The position numbers were made by a program, and so were the translations under genes. The notes beneath the pieces are model-generated. The model saw nothing but the letters and a program-made list of their open reading frames with translations. It ran no database searches and was not told the DNA's origin. Positions 56,901 through 64,000 of a stretch of 64,000 nt of DNA are shown one piece after another. The stretch is taken from the NCBI GenBank assembly GCA_958299035.1, contig CATQJL010000223.1:77703600-77767599 (forward strand), written 5' to 3'. Every line of letters starts with the position of its first letter. Positions within the stretch are counted from its first letter, which is position 1. The DNA is from Cylicocyclus nassatus (lineage: Eukaryota > Nematoda > Chromadorea > Rhabditida > Strongylidae).

Positions 56901-59900
56901 AATGTTCAATATAAATAAGTAGGGAATGACACACTGAAATTGCATGAAACTGTTTATCATGCATTGAATTGAACCACATGCGACCACTTCACCATGGAAC
57001 TAACGTGTTACCTCATATGAACTACCAACCCTTGGCTCATCATGGTATGTCAGAATTTGGGTTTTTAGAGTGACTATCTTGGAATGAACTAAATTCAAAA
57101 GTTTTCTTTTGCGCTCAACAATAGCCTCCATCAGTTATCTTTTCAGAGCTACTGAACAGTGTGGATGGATGTGTGCATAATTTTATCTAATTTATGTTGA
57201 CTAGTTTGCAAAAGGGACTTGGTCAACAGACAATCAGAACTCCTTGGTCATAAACGTGTTATGAGTTGGCATGTCCCTTTTTAAGCAGCAAAAATACTAG
57301 GTTGTTGCAAAAATAATATCCGTTTTTCTAGGCTTATATTCCAAACATTTTTTTCCATTAAACTTTCTTTTACGATATAGAATCTGCATATCACTAGAAA
57401 GCTGTCATCATGTACTTTCTAACGGTGGTGGAATTAAGCTGCTATCCATTTGTGAGTATTTCACCAGCACTTTGCACTTCCGCACTCAAAATCGAAACCT
57501 CATAGCTTTCAGTTTCTTGACCAGAATTCAGAAGCAAATAAGCGAATTTTTCTGAAAACATAGCAATTGTATTAGATGAAGATGTTTATCTACTGCGTGC
57601 TTACGTAGATTTTTGGAGATATCTGGAGTGAGAAATTGTCGCCCTAAAATAGATACTCGCTGCTGACATTCTGTGGGTCAGAAATTTCTCATAATTAAGG
57701 CAATCGCCAAAGCTTCGCCCATTTCTGTAAGCTTGAAATAAGCACACCTTAACTGCAATATCTAAAGAGAAATTAGCTATTCAGTGCGCGAAGACAAATT
57801 CTCATAAATTGGCACTCACAAGCCTACAACAAATAGGCCCAAAAAGTGAACATTTTTGAATTTTTATCTCTTCTTTTCGCAGATCTCCTTCTTTGGTCTC
57901 TTTCTTATACACATGTAAAGTCATGGCTTGTAGCTACAAATAAGCTGATTGCCAGCCATATGAACAAAACCTGAAGGAAGTTGTAAGCTCTTTAAGACGA
58001 GGTTTTCAAAAGGAAAAGTTTCAATTTTTTACGCATGTTTTTCTTCCCGTTTGCGATATCAATACGGGCAAGCGCGCTAAATTACGAAAGGTTTGCTGTT
58101 TCTGACGGTCCTGACTGTATTCAAAAATATGAAGATTGAACGAAGTTATAGCCTTCCAAATTGAAAATTTGCAAAACGGACATTATTGTTGCAACAACCT
58201 AATATATACAGGGTCTCCCAAAAGTAAGTACACACTTTTCAATCGTCAATATCTCTCTTTCCAGTGGGTCTTTTTTTGCCATTCAACCACCATTCTGTAG
58301 AGGAGGTTTCGACTTAGAGTTACGGTATCGAGCGAATCACCGATCGCTCTTTGATACTGTATGATTAGGGTAAGAACTTCCAGCAAGTGGAACCATTGTG
58401 AGATATGCCATCTGACAAAATTTTTTCAAAAAATCTAAAAAATCATGTACTGGGGTTTTTGCGTACTCTGATTCCACTACATAACTTCTTACGAGTGTTT
58501 TCAGATTTTTTGACGGTGAAATCACATTTCCTACAAATACTGGAAATTCGGTTATTACGGTTTACCTGGGATAACTTTGGAAAGAAGCACCATAGTAAAG
58601 CGAAAATTTTATATTCGAAATTAGAGGCTTCCATACCGTAGTACAAGAGTTTTTGGCTTGTTTGGTTTTGTTCCGAGGAAGAATATGGCTTCCAATAGCC
58701 CAAAATCCTTATCGAAGTTCCTACCGTAATGCTACAGTAATGAAGAGCGATCGGTGATTCGCTCCATACTGTCAGTCTAAGCTGAAGCCTCCTCTACAGC
58801 CTCTCTCAAATGGCGAGAAAAGACACATTGGGAAGAGAGATATTAACGATTGAAAAGTGTGTACTTACTTTTGGGACACTCCGTAGTTTCAAAGTGTTCT
58901 GCATTTTTTCAATCAGATTTCTTCAAACAACTTCATATTACGATCTATAATGTGAACAAGTCAGTGATCTTCATGACACTTGCTTCACTTTCATACTTTG
59001 TCTTGAAACTGCGAGCAGGACCGTTACTCATAAAGTTACGATGATGCACTAAAAATTTTGTCCGTTCTATGCGCTCTGGTTTTTCAAGCGATAAGAGAAA
59101 TGGAAGAGGTAAACAGAAAGTGTTGCAAAGATCACGAATTATCCTATCTCTGACTTAAATGTTAGATTTTCCACTGATCGACGCCCACTTTTTCTGACTA
59201 CTGAGGCTGTCGTCGTTTGCAAATGCCCATAGCCAAAACTATTGCAAAAGATGTACAAGATATTAACAATTGATAAGAGCAGCAGATCGTTTACCAAACC
59301 TTCAATATCTTTGAGACTTAGACTCGCCCAGTGCATGCCTTTTTAAAATCAAAATTTTGGGAAGAGAGTAGCGTAGTGGTGTAGTGCCATCATGGCTAGA
59401 ACAAGGTCCGATTCTCTTCTCTGGACCAACCAAGCCCTCTATCCAGCAACACTAAGTTGCTACCAGATAAATCAAGGAAATTAAACACTAACTGACACCT
59501 TTACCGTAATTTGACTCAAGGCACTGCAATTTGGCACGCACTCGATAACCTCTTCGATTATGAAGTATGTCAACGCGTTTGGCGCATGCCCACAAGAGGT
59601 ATCAAAAAACACCAAATCGTTTTTTTCTCGTCAAATTAGTCATCATGGCACAAATTAGATAATATTTATGATAATTCCGCCGTTATTTGCTGTTTTTGAG
59701 TATATACGTAGCCGTTTACCAATTACCAGTACCGGTTCGGAGTATACAAAACTAGATGGCATCCGCGGTCTTGCCCGGGAAGCGGGCTCTAATGCCCGGT
59801 ATAAGGCATTAGAATTTGAAAGCGTCAAGACTCACCTTCTCCATATCTGAAAAATTCCGGGACATACCCCGCTGACTCGAAGAACCGGATCCTCCTCGCC

Positions 59901-61211
59901 GCAAAATGTAAATGATCTTTACCGCCCCGCTTACTCAACTATGATTCAGGAATGATTGATAAGTTTATTCCCTTACATGTGAGTAAACAAATCAATAAAT
60001 CGACTGAAGGGCTCAGTGAATCGTCGCGAAAAGTAGGCTTGTGATAAGTTTATTCCCTTACATGTGAGTAAACAAATCAATAAATCGACTAAAGGGCTCA
60101 GTGAATCGTCGCGAAAAGTAGACTATCTTCTGCGCCTGGCCTCATTTGTAGGAAAGCAAATTTCAGCCACGGCCCGGCACAGATCGTCTGGAAGCAGGCT
60201 GGACTTCGTTTTTAAAGAAAACAGCAAAGGGGATATCGTTTTTGACGAGTCGGAACCGAGCACCAAGAATAAGCGCCATTTAGTCGAACACAAGTTTTTC
60301 GGACAGGTTATCACACGATTGACATGCTCTATCGTGCATGGCGAAAAGTGCGCGCGATTTGAAAGCAAGGCTTAAATAAACAAATTGCTTGTTTACAGCG
60401 CACACAGAAGCATATGACACCGAAATTGAACTCTATGTTTAGAAAATTATTTGCGAAAGTATCATGTAAAAAGATCTGAAAACTTATGTGAAGTGATACC
60501 TTTTCCAAAATTAGATCGTCTCCAGACGGTCACCAGACGATTTGAGATCGTCTGGAGCATATATTTTCGTCACTTTACATAAGTTTCGGATCATTTCAGC
60601 ATGGACGGATTCCCCGGTCAAAAATCTATCCCTGAGCATGAAAACATTTTCATATCATTGTTTTTCCTCTGTTTTTTGCCTTCATTTCTTCTCGCTTTGT
60701 TGAATATCGCGCTCTAATGCCAAACTCTTGTATATGCGTAGTATTTAGCTCCAATTTGGATTTTTACCCTTATCTTACGTCTTTTCTTTCAGACAGTAAA
60801 TCTTTCCTGTTTTCATCTTCTCCTAAGCAAGTAGTTCAAAGGGGACTTCGTAAAACTTCCCGGAAGTCGGGGAAGACTTCGTTTTCAGAAACCCTAGAAA
60901 CCGACTCGTGCCGGGCCCTGATTTCAGCCCAATCGGCTCAAAAAGAAAAGAGTCTATAAGCCACATACTTACATACGACCAAATTTACAGAGATTGAGTT
61001 TTATTTATATATAGATTCGATAAATTGATATTAATTAGTTATCGGGGTTAGCTGGTGACACCACTCACCCCGAATGTACGTTCAACCTTATATCAAACTG
61101 ATTTAGAAATGCTTTTCTTTATGCGTACAAGCAAATTTCAAGCAAACAACATGCTTTGAAGATGTACAAATTCTTTTTTTTTTCAGGCTGATCCATGCAA
61201 AGTTCATTGAA
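44889..61211 (+). CDS. Secreted glycine-rich modular protein (full model)
   Basis: Family not recognised by name. Proposed exons: 44889-44918, 52177-52230, 52277-52357, 54407-54460, 54612-54668, 54717-54803, 54853-54918, 54986-55069, 55125-55229, 55289-55366, 55420-55482, 55533-55589, 55672-55722, 61188-61211. Every internal exon is a whole number of codons, so all junctions are phase 0. The product would be 296 residues: a short signal peptide, a Pro/Tyr-rich start with one Cys, four repeats of a two-exon Gly-rich module, a Pro/Cys linker, an Arg-rich segment and a short Cys-containing end. The composition suggests an extracellular structural protein (cuticle or eggshell). Exons between 52177 and 55722 are strong. 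The first and last exons are joined across introns of 7.3 and 5.5 kb, rest on phase and composition only, and could be wrong. Confidence 0.5.
45265..45415. mobile_element. Short inverted-repeat element, GACGGTCTTTTCGCACG family, copy 2
   Basis: Inverted relative of 28581-28765, with CGCACGACCGTAAGG at the left, GGCTTTTGCC in the middle and GGAGACCGCCGTGCGAAAGG at the right. Ends are not cleanly defined. Confidence 0.5.
45489..45694. mobile_element. Harbinger-like MITE, GGCCCCGGGCAGACTTC family, copy 2
   Basis: A 206-bp element, same orientation as the copy at 34065, with the same ends and TTA on both sides (45486-45488 and 45695-45697). The right end is slightly mutated (GAGTTTTTGGGGCC). Confidence 0.85.
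45698..48909. other. No supported gene; SINE fragment at 47035-47100
   Basis: The longest open frame (47935-48324) has ordinary composition but no convincing partner exons. A short piece at 47035-47100 (GATGAGTGGCAC, GACCAGATCGGACC, AGGTTTGCTTCC) matches the head of the SINE family, with a broken B box. If the first-exon model is right, this is intron. Confidence 0.4.
48910..49125. mobile_element. Tc1-like MITE, CCCTAATTTCACGCG family, copy 2
   Basis: A 216-bp element with ends CCCTAAATTCACGCGTACAA and TTGTACGCGTGAAATTAGGG, flanked by TA on both sides. A minus-strand open frame crosses it, but it is transposon sequence. Confidence 0.85.
49130..49880. repeat. Diverged half of the TTAGGTTGTCCGG foldback family, split by a hAT insertion
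   Basis: Resembles the right arm of the elements at 14894 and 31947: the AGAGCTGAAAATTTAC and GTTTTCTCGATTTCTAA words, then CTTGTAGAGCTTGCTTTGCT. It is interrupted at the CTTGTAGA site by the element at 49566-49803. Confidence 0.6.
49566..49803. mobile_element. hAT-like MITE, CAGGGCCCGGCAC family, copy 4 (short)
   Basis: A 238-bp element with ends CAGGGCCTGGCACC and GTGCCGAGCCCTG, flanked by a perfect 8-bp duplication, CTTGTAGA, at 49558-49565 and 49804-49811. Internal deletion derivative of the same family as 15879, 29211 and 60168. It is younger than the foldback element it splits. Confidence 0.88.
50124..50909. mobile_element. GC-rich inverted-repeat element carrying a gene-like core
   Basis: Ends CTCAGGGACTCGCACCGTGC and an inverted copy (GGCGCGAATCCCTGAG at the right) are about 26 bp long. 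Both flanks are GC-rich and repeat TGCCTGCCGCTTGCACGGTC-type units. The middle (about 50300-50585) differs in composition and is open on the minus strand for a 95-residue frame (50346-50633). No target duplication was recognised. Confidence 0.6.
51937..52092. repeat. Short inverted-repeat element
   Basis: About 156 bp with imperfect ends GTCAATTACGTACTCCCTTT and AAAGGGAGTATGTGATTAAC and a GC-rich centre (GGGCGTTGCGCGCGGACAGC). MITE-like. It lies 85 bp upstream of the glycine-rich exon at 52177. Confidence 0.55.
52177..52357 (+). CDS. Glycine-rich gene, N-terminal Pro/Tyr-rich exons
   Basis: Exon 52177-52230 encodes AVSANIDSYGPPPEKGCQ; exon 52277-52357 encodes a Pro/Ala/Thr-rich 27-residue piece ending PPGYGPSP. 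Acceptors are TTTTTAG and GTTCAG, donors GTACGA and GTAATG, and the intron between is 46 bp. Both exons are phase 0 at each end. Residues AVSA fit the end of a signal peptide, so at least one upstream coding exon must exist. Confidence 0.75.
52413..52628 (+). CDS. Alternative terminal exon with five SHGFG repeats
   Basis: Opens after a CTTCCTAG acceptor, in phase 0 with the preceding exon, and runs 71 codons to TAA at 52626-52628. After KIETPSHGVS it has five tandem 9-residue repeats (52443-52577): RVVESHGFG, EIVRSHGFG, RIIQSHGFG, RVIQSHGFG and RVVESHGFE. It ends SGPYASVFRKT. An AATAAA at 52766-52771 could end a short transcript (about 126 residues in total). The repeat resembles the RIVEGHGIA motif of the downstream exons. 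It may be an alternative 3' end of the long gene, or the true end of a separate upstream gene. Confidence 0.65.
   Translation, partial: KIETPSHGVSRVVESHGFGEIVRSHGFGRIIQSHGFGRVIQSHGFGRVVESHGFEGTQQSSGPYASVFRKT
52766..52771 (+). terminator. Poly(A) signal for the short glycine-rich transcript
   Basis: AATAAA 138 bp after the TAA of the SHGFG exon, in the context GGAATGGAATAAAG. Confidence 0.5.
53458..54165. mobile_element. Mariner-like foldback element, TTAGGTCGTACC family
   Basis: A 708-bp near-perfect inverted repeat centred near 53815, with ends TTAGGTCGTACCAAAAGTTC and its inverse, flanked by TA on both sides. It lies between the short-isoform exon and the long-isoform exons. Related to the decayed element at 3111-3617. 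Confidence 0.85.
54407..55722 (+). CDS. Glycine-rich gene, tandem exon-pair array and C-terminal linker
   Basis: Ten exons, all phase 0, separated by introns of roughly 40-150 bp. B-type exons (54407-54460, 54717-54803, 54986-55069, 55289-55366) end in RIVEGHGIGPE or RIVEGHGIAE. A-type exons (54612-54668, 54853-54918, 55125-55229, 55420-55482) are Gly/Ala-rich with one GGYG each. They alternate B-A four times. Exon 55125 contains GAGP repeats. Exon 55533-55589 is Pro/Val-rich with EPAPCAPPP, and 55672-55722 is Arg-rich (RRMRSRRH). Each A exon has a single tyrosine. It looks like a structural matrix protein grown by duplication of an exon pair. Introns are small and contain no mobile elements. 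Confidence 0.88.
55800..56088 (+). mobile_element. tRNA-derived SINE, copy 2
   Basis: Has the SINE head (GATGAGTGGGGAGCGGTATA), B box AGTTCGATCC near 55849-55858, CCAACCAAGCCCTCTACCCT, TATTCGACCGTGAAG and a TTTATCCTTTGTCC tail. The A box is partly decayed. It lies in the proposed last intron of the glycine-rich gene. Open frames overlapping it are spurious. Confidence 0.75.
56219..56420. mobile_element. Harbinger-like MITE, GGCCCCGGGCAGACTTC family, copy 3
   Basis: A 202-bp copy in inverted orientation, flanked by TAA on both sides (56216-56218 and 56421-56423). The right-hand TAA is shared with the next element. Confidence 0.85.
56424..56816. mobile_element. Harbinger-like MITE, GGCCTAAGGCATACC family, with nested insertion
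   Basis: Ends GGCCTAAGGCATACCTCgCG (interrupted on the left by the nested element) and GAGGTATGCCTTAGGCC at the right, flanked by TAA (56421-56423 and 56817-56819). Interior GCGATTTGGC..GCCAAATTGCG words are inverted. It abuts the previous element exactly at a shared TAA. Confidence 0.7.
56437..56604. mobile_element. Nested 168-bp TA-flanked MITE
   Basis: Inverted ends CAGGGCTCCTAAACTGCAAA and TTGCAATTTAGGAGCCCTG; the repeats extend about 45 bp inward to GGTCGCGCG. It is flanked by TA on both sides (56435-56436 and 56605-56606). Removing it together with one TA restores the left inverted repeat of the host element at 56424. Confidence 0.85.
57297..58202. mobile_element. Mariner-like element, CTAGGTTGTTGCAAA family
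   Basis: A 906-bp element with ends CTAGGTTGTTGCAAAAATAA and TTGTTGCAACAACCTAA, flanked by TA on both sides. Subterminal ATATCCGTTTT and AAAACGGACAT are also inverted. No transposase frame. Confidence 0.8.
58209..58883. mobile_element. Mariner-like element, CAGGGTCTCCCAAAAG family
   Basis: A 675-bp element with ends CAGGGTCTCCCAAAAGTAAG and CTTACTTTTGGGACACTCCG, flanked by TA on both sides. It starts six bases after the previous element ends. Long subterminal repeats (ACACTTTTCAATCG) and internal inverted TTCCATACCGTAG/CTACCGTAATG words. Non-coding. Confidence 0.8.
59365..59632 (+). mobile_element. tRNA-derived SINE, copy 3 (diverged)
   Basis: A box-like TGGTGTAGTGC, B box-like GGTCCGATTC, then CCAACCAAGCCCTCTATCC, CTCTTCGATTATGAAGTATG and GGCGCATGCCCACAAGAGG, all matching copies 1 and 2 with more substitutions. 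Confidence 0.65.
59958..60123 (+). repeat. 85-bp direct tandem duplication
   Basis: Two adjacent copies (59958-60042 and 60043-60123) starting GATAAGTTTATTCCCTTACA, with only a few differences. It ends about 45 bp before the hAT element at 60168. Confidence 0.85.
60168..60920. mobile_element. hAT-like MITE, CAGGGCCCGGCAC family, copy 3
   Basis: A 753-bp element with ends CACGGCCCGGCAC and GTGCCGGGCCCTG, flanked by a perfect 8-bp duplication, ATTTCAGC, at 60160-60167 and 60921-60928. It contains the family's ACTTCGTTTTT words near both ends. Non-coding. Confidence 0.88.
61188..61211 (+). CDS. Candidate last coding exon of the glycine-rich gene
   Basis: A very strong T11CAG acceptor is followed by ADPCKVH and a TGA, in phase 0 with the upstream exon at 55672-55722. 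An AATAAA follows at 61398-61403. The joined end would be ...RRHTNQADPCKVH. The intron of 5.5 kb holds SINE, Harbinger-like, mariner-like and hAT-like elements. Phase, acceptor strength and the poly(A) signal support it, but seven codons are too few to be certain. Confidence 0.5.
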
Positions 61212-61397
61212 CACTTTGTCGCTACGGAAACGTAGATGTAAACTTTTTTTGGAAGATGTTTATTAAGCACTTTCACAATTTCTTAGTTGGCTGTATTATT
61301 GAGATGTATGCTCATTATGTGAGCACTTGCTTGATTTTATATTCATTTTAATTTCTGTACGATGCCTCGTACTCGCATGCTGTCATGAATACTCCAA

Positions 61398-61403
61398 AAT
61401 AAA
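61398..61403 (+). terminator. Poly(A) signal for the long glycine-rich transcript
   Basis: AATAAA 187 bp after the proposed TGA, in the context CTCCAAAATAAATACTC. Confidence 0.45.
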
Positions 61404-62149
61404 TACTCTCATTTGATCTTGTTTATTACAATTTAAGTATAAGGCAAATACATGTCTAATTTTGCATCAAGATGTAATACGCCACAAAAATAGTATCTGA
61501 TTTTCGAAAATCTGAGTAACGAGAAACCCAAACAATCAAACCTTAGTCTTTAGAAATATTTGGTGATTCAACATGAACAACAACATGCAAAAGCTGATGT
61601 CAGACGGAGAATTTGTTCAATTTTTCCTTATGAGGGAAAGATGTTATGTTCCTTCAAAATGAGATGTGTATCAGCTTGACAAACCCTAAATGCTGACCCT
61701 GCCTTGCTTTCCGTATCTGATCTGCTCTTTTGAGAGCGAATTTACATAAATTACTCTTTAGAGTTTGCAGGCACATAATTCGCTTCCCTTTCTTTGTTGT
61801 TCCCTTCTTTCAAAACTAGGCATTATTTATTTATTTATTTATTTATTGAGTGCATCCATTGATGCGCCAAAGGAACGTGATTATGAAAAAAAATCAAATA
61901 ACACATTGTCGAGATAAAACCATATGCATCACCAGTGGTCTTATGCTATGAGTTTTAGGGAACACTTTGAATATAGAATTTATAAAATTATAGAATTTCT
62001 TCAACATGCACACAACTTTCTTTTTAAGATCTATAGAAAGCCTATGTCGATTATATCGGTCGGTTCTTGCAGAATTCAAGCTACAGTGAGAATTGATGCG
62101 GATGGGTAAGCGAACCTGCTCTCAAGGAAAATACTAATTTAAAAAATAC
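61404..62149. other. No gene seen; (TTTA)n microsatellite at 61822-61847
   Basis: AT-rich flank with a short TTTA repeat. Short open frames on both strands near 61900-62100 overlap each other and have no splice structure. Confidence 0.4.
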
Positions 62150-62995
62150 ATTGCATTTATTGATTTTATCAATTTTTCGCAACCTGTGGCTTGGCGAAGG
62201 GAGCTGGAGGGGAGCGGGATGAGCGTTGATTACGAAAACAGTGGGGTGCAGGTAAGTGGCACAGAGAAAGGGGACTGGGAAATGCTGTATAAATTAAGAA
62301 ATGACGATCTTTGTGATAGCGCACTGGTAAGGCCGCAAGCAGAAATTGATGATTGGGCGGCAGCGAAGACAGTTCCAGACCGCCTTCGAGATGATTTTTG
62401 GGCTCCACGGACTAGGATCGTTTACAGAAGGTCTACTATAACACTGTCACCAAATCGCGGCACTCCCACTTTGCCACAAGATTGCCTTTGATGTCCCTTA
62501 CACAGCAATATTCGTCAAACTTTGAAAAAAGGGTGTGCCGCTCTTGAGAGTTCTTTTTCTTGAATGGAGTTCAAGAATGCAAAAAAAGAGAAGAAAAGGG
62601 GAGGAACTCATTTTGAGTTTGAAGCTGGGAGTCCGTCTGTATGTCTCTGTGTTTTATGCGTTATATATGTGTGTACGTATCGAAGACAAAATTCCACTTT
62701 CAACCGATTCGGACCAGGCTTTGCACCTCGGGGCGGATCTGTCGTAGGCTACTTTTAGTTATCGATCAATGTTCGTTTTATCGATGTTTTGCGAACTTTA
62801 AGCTGAGTTCGGAGTTTCTTCATAGATAGGGAGGGGGGAGAGGAGGGTAAGTGAACATGCCAATTACGAATACAATGTTACTTTGAATTGTTCTTTACTT
62901 TTATCGATTCTATCTTTTTTTGTAAATTTGAGCTATCGCAGGGAGTTGGCAGAGGGGAGGGGGTAAACGAGCATTACAAAAACATAATGGGCACA
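62150..62995 (+). repeat. Decayed Helitron-like units
   Basis: At least three diverged copies of the block ATCGATTTT..GAGCTA..GGGTAA.CGAGCATG.TGATTACGAA, near 62160-62250, 62760-62875 and 62898-62995. Together with CTGTATGTCTCTGTG and CGATTCGGACCAGGC they resemble the element ending at 41072. No CTAG terminus is preserved. Open frames of up to 101 codons here are probably chance. Confidence 0.5.
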
Positions 62996-63395
62996 GGTGA
63001 CTGGGGTATAGAACTTGAACAGGGACAGGAAGATGTGTAAAATTCGGAAATTCCGGTTTATTGCTACTCTATTTAATAATCTATTCTCTTGCACAATCTC
63101 TCGTAGGGTTGTGGTTTATAATATTGTCAAAGACCACTGCCCTTATTTCTCGCAAAGTGACCCCACACCCTCAACGCTTTTCTTTCGCTACCTACTTCGC
63201 TGAGTATTGTGGCGAAATCCTCTCTCCAAGGAGATGCTTGTGATGCAGTCCCAATAATCCTTGCCAATTTCATAAACTAACCGATGTCATGCTCAAATAG
63301 CGTTCATAAGTTTGAAATGACTCATAATAATTCTCCAATTTGTATAACGCATGAGTTTGTAGAGCAACTCGGCTTCCTTTTCAAACTCAAAAGTA

Positions 63396-64000
63396 TTAGG
63401 TTGTCCGGAAAATAATGTCGCTTTTTGTTTTATCATGCAATATCGCAGCAGGGTGCGCACGAAAGTATGTGAATGGGGTATCAACCGATAGATCAGAGCA
63501 AGCTCTACAAAATGAAGCTCGAACCTTCGCGCCAAGTCTGATTTGCATGAAGTTTGAAGCCAAATTTCACAAGGCACTCAAGATCCGAAAAAAAACGAAA
63601 AAAACCGTATCTCCATTCAGAGAAGTCCTGAGAACCCCTAACTTGCCCACGCACGGACTCACTATACGAGACACTCGTACACTCGTTTTCGCGGTTTTTC
63701 CATGGCTGAAAATTGAGAAAACCAAATTTGGCATATTTCTGCCAAAGCAATCCTGAGCTTCTCTCACATGGGTGATTCTGTAGCATGAACCTTTAGGAGT
63801 ATAACCATGAATTTTCAGCTTTAGACAAGCGCTAGTTTTCGAGAAAAATCAAATTGTTTGCAAAAAACCCGAAAAACACGACATATTCGCACTTTTGACC
63901 CCTTTTTATTTCTCGTACTGTAGCCATGGAAAAATACCAAAAACTATACAGGTGAATGTCTAGTGTGGAGAGTACATGCCTGTGCAAATTGGAGATCCCT
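63396..64000. mobile_element. TTAGGTTGTCCGG-family element, cut by the window end
   Basis: Begins TTAGGTTGTCCGGAAAATAA after TA (63394-63395), matching the ends of the elements at 14894 and 31947, but the interior is divergent. The window stops before a right end. Overlapping open frames on both strands (63293-63786) belong to the element. Confidence 0.65.

Noticed and set aside
62186..62491. 101-codon plus-strand open frame after the glycine-rich gene
   Set aside because: Begins inside a decayed Helitron-like unit and lacks splice sites or a recognisable motif.

Overview
This window is nuclear DNA from a nematode, most likely clade V (rhabditid or strongylid). The DNA is AT-rich, introns end in TTTCAG-type acceptors, and many introns are only 50-60 bp while others are kilobases long and filled with transposon remnants. 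I did not run any homology search; gene names rest on recognising the conceptual translations.

Three gene areas stand out. (1) At the left edge on the minus strand, a small unidentified gene (about 307-1205) is followed after only 82 bp by the start of a LAMTOR5 (Ragulator subunit) homologue that runs off the window. This spacing looks like an operon. (2) From 11828 to 38729 on the plus strand lies a complete dual oxidase (BLI-3/DUOX type). I could join 38 exons in frame into 1,491 residues: signal peptide, haem peroxidase domain, one membrane segment, an EF-hand region, and a six-helix NADPH oxidase core with the FAD- and NADPH-binding parts. All four NOX haem histidines are present with canonical spacing. 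(3) From about 52177 to 55722 (probably 44889 to 61211) on the plus strand lies a gene for a secreted glycine-rich protein, built from alternating small phase-0 exons that encode GGYG-type and RIVEGHGI-type modules. It also has an alternative terminal exon made of five tandem 9-residue repeats.

The rest is mostly non-autonomous transposable elements, many with readable target-site duplications. There are hAT-like elements with 8-bp duplications, Tc1/mariner-like elements with TA, Harbinger-like elements with TTA or TAA, one piggyBac-like element with TTAA, Helitron-like remnants and a tRNA-derived SINE family. I saw no transposase gene. Several elements are nested, which gives relative insertion ages. 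The large dual oxidase introns (8, 26, 34 and 36) are built largely from these elements. A perfect (AC)158 microsatellite lies between the two large genes.

Functionally, nematode dual oxidase makes hydrogen peroxide and cross-links tyrosines in extracellular matrix. The downstream neighbour on the same strand encodes a predicted secreted, tyrosine-punctuated glycine-rich protein, so it could be a matrix substrate. That link is inference. From about 5.4 to 11.4 kb I see no supportable gene.
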